Below, piece by piece: positions 1 to 5,363 of a DNA stretch of 9,280 bases. The DNA is from DATJGF01 sp035495315. GTDB lineage: Bacteria; Verrucomicrobiota; Verrucomicrobiia; Limisphaerales; UBA8199. How positions within the stretch are numbered: position 1 is the first letter of the stretch; each line of letters starts with the position of its first letter. Location: the NCBI GenBank assembly GCA_035495315.1, contig DATJGF010000215.1, forward strand, positions 1 through 9,280, in the 5' to 3' direction. The notes beneath the pieces are model-generated. The model was given only the letters and a program-made list of their open reading frames with translations. It was not told the DNA's origin and ran no database searches. The position numbers and the translations under genes were made by a program.

Positions 1-250
1 GCGATCTCCCTCTTCCGGCAACCAAGTGCAGGCACCGGGACTGGTCAGGACAATCAGGCCGGTATTTACAGCTCGCGCAGAGGTCGCCTTTTTCGATCAA
101 CCAGATTTGGGAGAAAACGAACTCCGTGTGCTCGACCGCGCGCTCGACAATTCTCTTCAAGAGCGGCTCCACCGACCGCTCCTGGGCAATCTCCAAGAGC
201 AACTGCGCTCCGAAATGAGGATCAAACCGTCTGTCGCTGGTTGGTTCCAT
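1..250 (-). CDS. GAF-domain regulator, probable sigma-54 enhancer-binding protein (N-terminal 83 aa only)
   Basis: An open frame begins at an ATG on the minus strand (bases 250-248) and runs off the left edge without a stop, giving 83 residues. Residues about 15-80 read like the start of a GAF sensor domain (helix LLLEIAQERSVEPLLKRIVE, then strand FVFSQIWLIEKGDLC). They carry a four-cysteine pattern, C58-x2-C61-x5-C67-x5-C73, ending in CLHLVAGRGR. From memory, the block C..C..RP.CPDQ.RCLHLVA is typical of GAF domains placed before AAA+ sigma-54 activation and Fis-type HTH domains; those domains would lie outside the window. A weak ribosome-binding match (AGGA) precedes the start. The gene is divergent from the 447-9001 operon and shares its control region, so it is the obvious candidate regulator. 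The Cys cluster could bind a metal or Fe-S cluster and sense redox state (inference). A histidine kinase with the same GAF domain is the main alternative. Confidence 0.72.
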   Translation of the reverse strand, partial: MEPTSDRRFDPHFGAQLLLEIAQERSVEPLLKRIVERAVEHTEFVFSQIWLIEKGDLCASCKYRPDCPDQSRCLHLVAGRGRS

Positions 251-315
251 AGTCGAATCCTATTGACCCCTTTGGTGCGGGGCAAATCGCAAATTACGGA
301 TTTTCGGGGATTCAA

Positions 316-327
316 TATTTCGAAATA
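316..327. promoter_or_regulatory. Perfect 12-bp palindrome, candidate activator-binding site
   Basis: TATTTCGAAATA is a perfect 12-bp palindrome. Its centre lies about 100 bp upstream of the start site predicted from the -24/-12 element at 395-411, which is where upstream activator sequences of sigma-54 enhancer-binding proteins usually lie. It is also about 70 bp upstream of the minus-strand regulator start, so it could serve autoregulation. Only one copy is visible, and the assignment as an operator is inference. Confidence 0.35.
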
Positions 328-367
328 GGGGTAAGCCTGCCAGCAAAAATTGTAAGTCATTGTTAGT

Positions 368-386
368 GCAATATGTTACGCAATAT
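368..386 (+). repeat. Two direct copies of GCAATAT with 12-bp periodicity
   Basis: GCAATAT occurs at 368-374 and again at 380-386, twelve bases apart start to start, just upstream of the -24 element. Short direct repeats near one helical turn apart can be protein-binding half-sites, but 7-bp repeats in A+T-rich DNA also arise by chance. No function is assigned. Confidence 0.25.
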
Positions 387-394
387 CTGACTTC

Positions 395-411
395 TTGGCA
401 CAGACTGTGCA
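395..411 (+). promoter_or_regulatory. Candidate sigma-54 (-24/-12) promoter of the operon
   Basis: TTGGCACAGACTGTGCA matches the sigma-54 consensus YTGGCACGRNNNTTGCW at 15 of 17 positions. The invariant GG (397-398) and GC (409-410) have exactly the required spacing. Counting C410 as -12 puts the start site near 422, leaving a 25-nt leader before the ATG at 447. The divergent gene looks like a sigma-54 activator, which supports the reading. A caveat is that 398-410 is also a perfect dyad (GCACAG-A-CTGTGC), so part of the match could reflect an ordinary repressor operator. Confidence 0.55.
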
Positions 412-446
412 AAAGTCCGGTCGCTGTTAAGCAAAGAAACGAAAAG

Positions 447-845
447 ATGAACATAAACGAAACCATCACAGAAGCGAATTTTGAGGCGGAAGTCCTGAAA
501 TCCAAACGACCGGTATTGGTTGTTTTCGGAGCCCCTTGGAGCCGGCCGTGCCAGGTCTTTGATCCTATTCTTCAAGAGCTCGCGCATGACTGGGCAGGAA
601 AAGTGAAGGTGGTCAGCGTAAACGCGGATGATTCCCTCGACCTCAGTCTCTCTTATGACATTCAGTCCATCCCCACGCTGCTCTACTTCGTCGAAGGAAA
701 ACTGCGGGTTCAGATTGTGGGCACAGCCACGAAGGACGCGATTCTGGGCAAGCTGAAAGGCTCCGGCTTCGCGGAGCATATTGATACTTTAGTGAAAGGA
801 GCCTCCGGCGCGGGGGCAGCAACCTCGAAAGGAGGGTTGCTCTAA
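447..845 (+). CDS. Thioredoxin-fold protein with SRPC instead of CGPC active site
   Basis: A 132-aa protein with the thioredoxin fold: strand PVLVVFGAPW (22-31), active-site loop S32-R33-P34-C35, helix, central strand KVKVVSVNAD (52-61) and the cis-proline loop SIPTLLYF with P76, then a GxxxxxxI C-terminal helix. In ordinary thioredoxin the loop is WCGPC. Here the first, attacking cysteine is serine (codon AGC), so normal dithiol exchange should not be possible, and a binding, chaperone-like or monothiol role is more likely (inference). I chose the ATG at 447 because similarity begins there and the candidate promoter lies inside any longer version. The C-terminal tail (about 117-132) is Gly/Ala-rich. 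The stop TAA shares its last A with the ATG of the next gene (TAATG), indicating coupling. It is the first gene of the operon. Confidence 0.88.
   Translation: MNINETITEANFEAEVLKSKRPVLVVFGAPWSRPCQVFDPILQELAHDWAGKVKVVSVNADDSLDLSLSYDIQSIPTLLYFVEGKLRVQIVGTATKDAILGKLKGSGFAEHIDTLVKGASGAGAATSKGGLL
828..836 (+). promoter_or_regulatory. Strong Shine-Dalgarno for the CBM48 gene
   Basis: AAAGGAGGG lies inside the 3' end of the thioredoxin gene, 8 nt before the ATG at 845. It nearly matches the full anti-Shine-Dalgarno and is one of the strongest sites in the window. It supports the start and suggests high independent translation initiation in addition to coupling. Confidence 0.75.
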
Positions 846-1159
846 TGCGCACCGAATTCCACACCTGCGACACCCTGTCGCGCTACTCCGCAAAACGAAA
901 CCTTCATCATGCGGACTTCTTTTGCCACGCGCCGAAGGCAAAACAGGTTTCAATCGTTGGCGATTTCAATAACTGGAATCCAAATGCGACCCCGATGCTT
1001 CGCCAACCCGACGGCCAATGGATGGCCGGCTTGGAACTGAGGCACGGGTATCACCAATACGCTTTCCTGGTGGATGGCAAACGCGTGCTTGATCCGAATG
1101 CCGCCGGAATAACAAGACACTCGCAAAGCCAGCCCGTTTCACTCTTAGCCATCAGCTAA
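845..1159 (+). CDS. Stand-alone CBM48/AMPK-type glycogen-binding protein
   Basis: A 104-aa protein made almost wholly of one carbohydrate-binding module of the CBM48 / AMPK beta-subunit type, without a catalytic domain. The signature blocks are VSIVGDFNNWNP (35-46), DGQWMAGLEL (56-65) and GYHQYAFLVDG (68-78) followed by VLDPN. In AMPK beta1 the main glycogen contacts are W100, K126 and W133. By eye W44 matches W100, but the other two positions read A73 and R80, so affinity or ligand may differ (inference). Residues 1-23 form a separate N-terminal extension. It probably binds alpha-glucan and may bring a partner, such as the glycogen phosphorylase in this operon or the preceding thioredoxin-fold protein, to glycogen. 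The start is fixed by a strong Shine-Dalgarno and the TAATG overlap. A 15-nt gap separates it from the next gene. Confidence 0.88.
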   Translation: MRTEFHTCDTLSRYSAKRNLHHADFFCHAPKAKQVSIVGDFNNWNPNATPMLRQPDGQWMAGLELRHGYHQYAFLVDGKRVLDPNAAGITRHSQSQPVSLLAIS

Positions 1160-1174
1160 ATCACGATAAGCCCT

Positions 1175-1315
1175 ATGGACCCACTCGCAATAATCGCACT
1201 CGTAGTCATCAGCACGCTGTATGGACTCGCCTGGCATGATCAGCCAGCGGGGAACCCGGAAAAGCAGTCGCTGGTCGAGAATCCGGCGAGACCGCCACAG
1301 GCGAGGAAAACATGA
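1175..1315 (+). CDS. Small single-pass membrane protein (46 aa), unrecognised
   Basis: A short frame from ATG 1175 to a TGA whose bases overlap the next start (ATGA at 1312). The 46-aa product has one predicted transmembrane helix near the N-terminus (L4-W20, LAIIALVVISTLYGLAW). A hydrophilic Pro-rich tail with mixed charge (HDQPAGNPEKQ through PARPPQARKT) follows. I do not recognise a family. Support for a real gene is the 15-nt gap after the CBM48 gene, the exact 4-nt overlap with the DedA gene, and a clean hydrophobic segment. The ribosome-binding site is weak (GATAAG upstream). Its position suggests a small partner or regulator of the DedA protein, or a leader coupling its translation. 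Both are inference. Confidence 0.62.
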   Translation: MDPLAIIALVVISTLYGLAWHDQPAGNPEKQSLVENPARPPQARKT

Positions 1316-1965
1316 GCCATATTACCCAATTCCTTATTTCATATGGCGGGATGTTCCTTTTTCTGGTCGGTTTCGCGGAACAGAGCGGATTGCCGTTTCC
1401 GGGGGCGCCGTGGCTCCTGGGGGCAGGCGCTTTGGCCGCCAGCGGCAGGTTTAGTCTGATCGCCGCAGTCTGCTGGGCTGCGGCTGGCTGTTTGGCTGCA
1501 GACGCGATTTGGTTTCACCTGGGACACCGCGGCAAGTCCCGCGTTTTCCGAGTGTTCCCCCATCTGCATGCTGTGCGGTCCAGGCTTCAACAAGCAACAC
1601 TCACCGGCTCGATCCTGCACGGCGCCCGGATGCTAACGGCTGCAAAATTCCTGCCGTTCGGCTCAGTCGTGCCTCTCCATGCCGGCGCGTTGGAAGTCGG
1701 TTCGTTGCGCTTCCTGCTGGTGGATGCTTTCACCTCGGTCATTTACGCCGCCGTGTATGCCTTGTTGGGATTCGCTTTTCACAAACAACTGGAACAGGTG
1801 GTGGCATTCCTTCGAAAGTTGGGTGCAGTTTCGTTGCTGCTGATCGTAGTTTTGGCGGGAACATACATCGTTCATTGGTTGCTCAAGCGCCGTCGGAAGA
1901 CGGTTACTGACACCCGTCCAAAGTGCACCAAAACGGGAGGAAGCCTATGTGTTCCCTGCTCATAG
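1312..1965 (+). CDS. DedA-family (SNARE-associated Golgi-like) inner-membrane protein
   Basis: A 217-aa multi-pass membrane protein of the DedA superfamily. The diagnostic N-terminal re-entrant motif is visible as E23-QSGLPFPGAPWLLGAGALA (conserved Glu, then PxPG at 28-31). The second re-entrant motif is KFLPFGSVVPLHAGALEV starting at K112. Hydrophobic helices follow at about 130-155 and 168-190, ending in a basic anchor KRRRK. Known members move undecaprenyl phosphate or phospholipids across the inner membrane or support envelope integrity. The exact substrate here cannot be read from sequence. The usual Arg after the second motif's Pro-Gly is not evident. The C-terminal tail holds three cysteines, including C213-x2-C216. 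This part of the gene also encodes the Shine-Dalgarno and start of the next gene, so the tail may be shaped by that overlap. GAGG lies 4 nt before the ATG. Confidence 0.87.
   Translation: MSHITQFLISYGGMFLFLVGFAEQSGLPFPGAPWLLGAGALAASGRFSLIAAVCWAAAGCLAADAIWFHLGHRGKSRVFRVFPHLHAVRSRLQQATLTGSILHGARMLTAAKFLPFGSVVPLHAGALEVGSLRFLLVDAFTSVIYAAVYALLGFAFHKQLEQVVAFLRKLGAVSLLLIVVLAGTYIVHWLLKRRRKTVTDTRPKCTKTGGSLCVPCS
1935..1940 (+). promoter_or_regulatory. Strong Shine-Dalgarno for the 55-aa small protein
   Basis: GGGAGG lies within the DedA gene, 6 nt before the ATG at 1947. This optimal spacing is the main reason to accept the short downstream frame as a gene. It also picks 1947 over the earlier in-frame ATG at 1923, which has no such site. 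Confidence 0.7.
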
Positions 1966-2114
1966 TTGGCACTTGGTATCTCGCTGTTGTTTTTCTGTCG
2001 GGCTACGAACCCAGGGACGGAGGCTGCAGAGACTGCTCATCCAGAACTACCGGTATGACCGAAATCCATCCAAACCACAGCCATCAGGTCACCATGGATC
2101 TGCCCAAAAAATGA
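1947..2114 (+). CDS. Small membrane protein with Cys/His-rich tail (55 aa), unrecognised
   Basis: This frame starts at ATG 1947 inside the DedA gene (19-nt overlap) and stops at a TGA overlapping the next start (ATGA at 2111). The product has a hydrophobic segment at about 3-19 (SLLIVGTWYLAVVFLSG). A hydrophilic tail follows with a C27-x2-C30 pair (GGCRDC) and a His cluster (HPNHSH, 41-46). I do not recognise a family. The Cys and His residues could bind a metal or form a disulfide if the tail is periplasmic (inference). An excellent Shine-Dalgarno and overlaps at both ends argue that it is translated. It couples the DedA gene to the LpxR-like gene, which itself lacks a clear ribosome-binding site. 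An alternative is that it serves mainly as a translational coupling leader. Confidence 0.6.
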   Translation: MCSLLIVGTWYLAVVFLSGYEPRDGGCRDCSSRTTGMTEIHPNHSHQVTMDLPKK

Positions 2115-3193
2115 AAACCAGACCAGAAGACGCAACATCGGCAAAACAGGTTCGAAATCGCGGTTCGCGCGTCGCAGTTTCAGCAAGCATCGCAATTTCA
2201 AGCGCGCTGGGAGTCTGCTTGCAGTCTGGCGCCTTGGCTTCCGACGCAGTTGAGCCCATAGATTTGCAGAGCGCACCCAAGCGCGAATGGGCAGTTTCAG
2301 TGCGGTGGGAAAACGATACGTTTGGGGGGACCGACAGGTTTTATACCGACGGTGTTGCCCTCGGAGTATCACACACCGGCCCGAGCTGGATGGATCCCCT
2401 GGCGGACTGGTTGCCGTGGGGCGAGGGACACCGCACCGTGGGTTACGACGTGGCCCAAGGGATGTTCACGCCGTCGGACACGAAGCGGAGCATCCCCGAT
2501 CCCAATGATCGCCCGTATGCCGGGATTCTTGCGTTTGGGCTCACATTACATATCGACAAGGAGACTTCTTATCACGGCCTGAAGTTCGTGACGGGCGTCG
2601 TCGGTCCCTGGTCACTAGCGAAGGAGACGCAAGATACGGTTCATGATGTCATCGGTAACGGCAAGTCCCAAGGTTGGGATCACCAGTTGCACAACGAGCC
2701 CATTTTTAACTTTGCCTACGAGTATCGTCACAAGTTCCAACTGATAGGCCAACGTGAAAGCTGGTCGTCGGAAGCTCTGCTGCTCGCCGGCGGCTGGTTG
2801 GGAAATATGCTCACACAAGGCGAAATCGGGGGCCTGCTGAGAGCCGGGTACAACATGCCGGATGATTTCGGCCCGTCGCTGGTGCGTGGCATGGGATTCA
2901 TGCCGCCTCCGCGAAACACCAAATCGACCTCATCACGGTCGGACTGGGGATTCTGCGTTTATGGTGGCGCATTCGGAAATTTCGTCCTGAGAGACATCAC
3001 CCTCGATGGTAACACCTGGCAGGACAGCCCGAGTGTGGACAAGAAATTGTTTGTACCGGCGGCCGGGGTGGGCATGAGTGTTGGCAATCGGCGAATTCAG
3101 GCGTCGTTCAGCTTCGTCTTTTGGGGCAAGGAATTCGAGGGACAACAGGAATATTCCCAATTTGGTTCTCTCTCGATGAGCTATTTTTTCTGA
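2111..3193 (+). CDS. LpxR-family (DUF2219) outer-membrane lipid A deacylase
   Basis: A 360-aa protein predicted to be an outer-membrane beta-barrel that removes the 3'-acyloxyacyl chain from lipid A. A signal peptide with a long basic n-region (KQVRNRGSR) and hydrophobic core leads to a likely cleavage site ALA43|S44. The family hallmark WENDTFGGTDRFYTDG is at 66-81, including the N68-D69 pair that corresponds to active-site Asn-Asp of LpxR. NDRPYAG follows, and then GWDHQLHNEP with H191, H194 and E196 as candidates for the catalytic His and Glu. I cannot align these last residues one by one from memory. The protein ends in SMSYFF; a terminal Phe is the usual barrel-assembly signal. The frame is open back to 1949, but signal peptide and ATGA overlap favour ATG 2111. 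No Shine-Dalgarno is evident, so translation probably depends on coupling to the 55-aa gene. Confidence 0.88.
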   Translation: MKTRPEDATSAKQVRNRGSRVAVSASIAISSALGVCLQSGALASDAVEPIDLQSAPKREWAVSVRWENDTFGGTDRFYTDGVALGVSHTGPSWMDPLADWLPWGEGHRTVGYDVAQGMFTPSDTKRSIPDPNDRPYAGILAFGLTLHIDKETSYHGLKFVTGVVGPWSLAKETQDTVHDVIGNGKSQGWDHQLHNEPIFNFAYEYRHKFQLIGQRESWSSEALLLAGGWLGNMLTQGEIGGLLRAGYNMPDDFGPSLVRGMGFMPPPRNTKSTSSRSDWGFCVYGGAFGNFVLRDITLDGNTWQDSPSVDKKLFVPAAGVGMSVGNRRIQASFSFVFWGKEFEGQQEYSQFGSLSMSYFF

Positions 3194-3228
3194 CCGCCAA
3201 ATCAAAACAATTAAGAAATACCAATGAT

Positions 3229-3888
3229 ATGATCACAAACCAAAACGATCTTACTATCGAACTTCGTTCCGCAAATGGGTCGTCAACGGAATTCTACCAA
3301 GCCAATGAGGAAGACGTCCGCGAAACGCTTCGTTTGCTGGCGGTGCCGCGGCTGTTCGCCCAGCCCCACTTGCTGCTGACCTCGCAACAGTGCGCCAGCA
3401 TCATTCCTTGTAAGGGGATTGACATGATCCTCGCCCGCACGTCCGCGCGGACGCCTCTGAAATTCCCACTGAACCTTCCCGTTGGTCAGTTTGACATTGT
3501 TGAACAGCCAGAAGTTTGGGCGGATAGCGAATCGGCCGGCATGGAAGATCAAGACAGCCAGGAGAACGGGCCGCCGGGCCGCCGCATCTCGCAGGTGCAG
3601 ATTCATACCCTCGGCGGTTGGAGGGTCACACTGAAAGCGATGGCGATGATTCGCGGGCAGGTTCAGGACGAGCGTCAATTGTTTTCGCATTTACCTGATG
3701 TCCCGACAATTCCCTTCCGCCTGGGGGAAGGCGGCTTCGGTCTCATCAACACCGCCAACATCATGCGTGCGAGCGCATGGCCCAAACCCGAAGTGTTTCC
3801 CGGAATCGCGCTGCCACTCGAATTGCGCCGGTGGACTCCGTCTCGAATCAAAAGTCCGGCGAATCTCGCGGAGGCTAGTCATTCATGA
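3229..3888 (+). CDS. Conserved-looking hypothetical protein (219 aa)
   Basis: I do not recognise a family. The predicted product has no signal peptide or transmembrane segment and looks cytoplasmic. Three parts are visible. Residues 7-92 are an alternating hydrophobic, probably alpha/beta region (LTIELRSANGSSTEFYQANEEDVRETLRLL, then a PRLFAQPHLLLTS block and an IPCKGIDMILART block). Residues 93-119 are an acidic, Gly/Pro-rich linker. Residues 120-219 are a second segment with a basic strand (QVQIHTLGGWRVTLKAMAM) and LGEGGFGLINTANIM. The frame can be read back to 3121, but that extension lies over the end of the LpxR-like gene. ATG 3229 is the first start after that gene's stop, 35 nt on, with only a weak ribosome-binding site. 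It ends in an ATGA overlap with the patatin gene, which implies co-production and possibly a partner role for the lipase (inference). Confidence 0.72.
   Translation: MITNQNDLTIELRSANGSSTEFYQANEEDVRETLRLLAVPRLFAQPHLLLTSQQCASIIPCKGIDMILARTSARTPLKFPLNLPVGQFDIVEQPEVWADSESAGMEDQDSQENGPPGRRISQVQIHTLGGWRVTLKAMAMIRGQVQDERQLFSHLPDVPTIPFRLGEGGFGLINTANIMRASAWPKPEVFPGIALPLELRRWTPSRIKSPANLAEASHS
3870..3874 (+). promoter_or_regulatory. Shine-Dalgarno for the patatin-like gene
   Basis: GGAGG lies 10 nt before the ATG at 3885, within the end of the preceding gene. It supports the upstream ATG rather than the in-frame ATGs at 3930 or 3939, although the signal peptide would be more compact from those. Confidence 0.5.
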
Positions 3889-5363
3889 ATCCGCGAATTG
3901 AAAAATCACAATGTTCAACGCCGGGGAATATGAGAACGATGGTCTTGAAATGTGTTCCATTCTTTTTGGCTGTTCTGCTGGTCAACGGCTGCGCGCATTA
4001 CCCACGGAACGCGCCGTTGACCTCAATCGATCCATCCACCGGCTACCGCCTTCAAAAGACCACCTCGCCCACGAATTCCTCTGATTTGCTCTTGATGCTC
4101 GCCTTTTCCGGTGGCGGCACACGCGCCGCCTCTTTGTCTTACGGTGTTCTGGAGCAACTCGCGCGCACCCCCGTGGGCTTGGAGGGAACGCAATGCCGAA
4201 TGCTCGATGAAGTCGACATCATCTCCTCGGTGTCCGGCGGCAGCTTCACCTCGGCTTATTATGCCCTCTGTGGCGATCGTATCTTCTCGGACTTCGAATC
4301 GCGATTTCTCAAAAAACATGTGCAGACCAGTCTGCTTCTTCGGACGTTGACGCCTTGGAACCAAATCCGGCTGGCCTCGCCGAATTTCAGCAGGAGCGAC
4401 CTGGCGGCGGAGTATTATGATCACCTGCTTTTCAAGGGTGCAACATTCGCGGATTTGCAGCCCAAGGCCGGCCGACCATTTCTCAGTGTGAATGCCACCG
4501 ATCTCGGTTCGGGTGCGCGGTTCGAATTTACCCAGGATGAATTTGACTTGTTGCACTCCGACCTGTCGCGATTTCCGATTTCCCGCGCAGTGGCAGCTTC
4601 CTCAGCATTCCCCGTCTATCTAACGCCAATTGTTCTCAAGAACTATTCAGCCGAGCAATCGCAACCCGAGCCGCAATGGATTCAGGCGATAAAGCAGAAC
4701 CCGATGTCACCGAGTCGGCTGCGCTACGTGGCTTCACAAGCAGCGTCCTATTCGGACGGGCATCGACATTTCATCCATTTGCTCGACGGAGGGCTTTCCG
4801 ACAATCTCGGTCTACGTGGCGCTCTGGACAGGGCCATCGCCCGCGAGCAGTCCGCCCAACTCCCGAGTGTGCCTTGGAAACTTCCTCGCCGGGTTGCTCT
4901 TATCATCGTTGATGCGCATACGGACAAAGACTACGGCTGGGACTCCAAAGAACACGCGCTTGGTTTGGGAGCGTTGCTCGGCTCCGTAGGCCAGGTTGCT
5001 GTGAGCCATTATTCATTCGAGACCATTGAGTTGTTCCGGGAAGTCATGGCGCGTCTTTCTCGTGAACGCACCGACTCAGGCGATTCTAAACCTCTCCAGA
5101 TCACCACCTATGTTATCGACCTACACTTCAATCAACTGCTCGATGAATCTGAGCGCCGCTTCTTCAATTCTGTGCCTACGTCGCTTCAGCTTCCTTCGAG
5201 GACGGTGGATCGCCTGCGTCGGTTGGCCGCCCGCCAGCTTGCCGATAACGTGGAATTTAGACGACTGGTCCGTGACCTCGGAGTTTCGCTAGACAAACCA
5301 AATTCACCAGCCTGCCCCTCCGTTGCGGCCGCGAAAGATGCAACACCAATGCCAAAGCCGTGA
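3885..5363 (+). CDS. Patatin-like phospholipase, predicted lipoprotein
   Basis: A 492-aa predicted lipid-anchored acyl hydrolase. The N-terminus holds a hydrophobic stretch (FFLAVLLVNG) ending in a lipobox-like VNG|C36, so export and lipidation are likely. The patatin domain shows the oxyanion loop SGGGTRAA (75-82), the nucleophile elbow SVSGGS with S117 (the usual GxSxG has Ser in the first Gly place here) and the catalytic Asp in DGGLSDN (D301). Such Ser-Asp dyad enzymes cleave phospholipids or neutral lipids. A C-terminal region of about 120 residues (FETIELFREVMARL onward) lies beyond the Asp and may be a lid or partner-binding part. From ATG 3885 the signal has a 19-residue hydrophilic lead, so M16 or M19 may be the true start. 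The gene overlaps both neighbours (ATGA before, GTGA after). Next to an LpxR-like enzyme it suggests outer-membrane lipid turnover. Confidence 0.86.
   Translation: MNPRIEKSQCSTPGNMRTMVLKCVPFFLAVLLVNGCAHYPRNAPLTSIDPSTGYRLQKTTSPTNSSDLLLMLAFSGGGTRAASLSYGVLEQLARTPVGLEGTQCRMLDEVDIISSVSGGSFTSAYYALCGDRIFSDFESRFLKKHVQTSLLLRTLTPWNQIRLASPNFSRSDLAAEYYDHLLFKGATFADLQPKAGRPFLSVNATDLGSGARFEFTQDEFDLLHSDLSRFPISRAVAASSAFPVYLTPIVLKNYSAEQSQPEPQWIQAIKQNPMSPSRLRYVASQAASYSDGHRHFIHLLDGGLSDNLGLRGALDRAIAREQSAQLPSVPWKLPRRVALIIVDAHTDKDYGWDSKEHALGLGALLGSVGQVAVSHYSFETIELFREVMARLSRERTDSGDSKPLQITTYVIDLHFNQLLDESERRFFNSVPTSLQLPSRTVDRLRRLAARQLADNVEFRRLVRDLGVSLDKPNSPACPSVAAAKDATPMPKP

Larger units (their letters stand above)
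251..446. promoter_or_regulatory. Divergent intergenic control region between the GAF regulator and the glycogen/envelope operon
   Basis: This 196-bp stretch lies between the two divergent starts and is visibly richer in A+T than the flanking genes. It contains a palindrome (316-327), a pair of direct repeats (368-386) and a -24/-12-like promoter overlapping a dyad (395-411), each listed separately. I see no convincing coding frame in it. The thioredoxin frame can be read upstream to a TTG at 360, but that extension would contain the promoter and lacks any conserved sequence. No sigma-70-type promoter for the minus-strand regulator could be picked out with confidence. Confidence 0.6.

Noticed and set aside
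26..328. A 100-aa plus-strand frame at the left edge
   Set aside because: It is the complement of the minus-strand GAF gene, which has a recognisable domain; the plus frame has none.
360..446. Upstream extension of the thioredoxin gene to a TTG start, adding 29 residues
   Set aside because: The added residues show no thioredoxin-like sequence and would place the -24/-12 promoter and the dyad inside the gene. ATG 447 begins just before the conserved fold.
1949..2110. Extension of the LpxR-like frame by 54 residues upstream of ATG 2111
   Set aside because: It would bury the signal peptide, and it overlaps the 55-aa frame that has the strong ribosome-binding site. ATG 2111 forms an exact ATGA overlap.
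3121..3228. Extension of the 219-aa protein's frame back into the LpxR-like gene
   Set aside because: It overlaps conserved coding sequence of the barrel's C-terminus. ATG 3229 lies after that stop.
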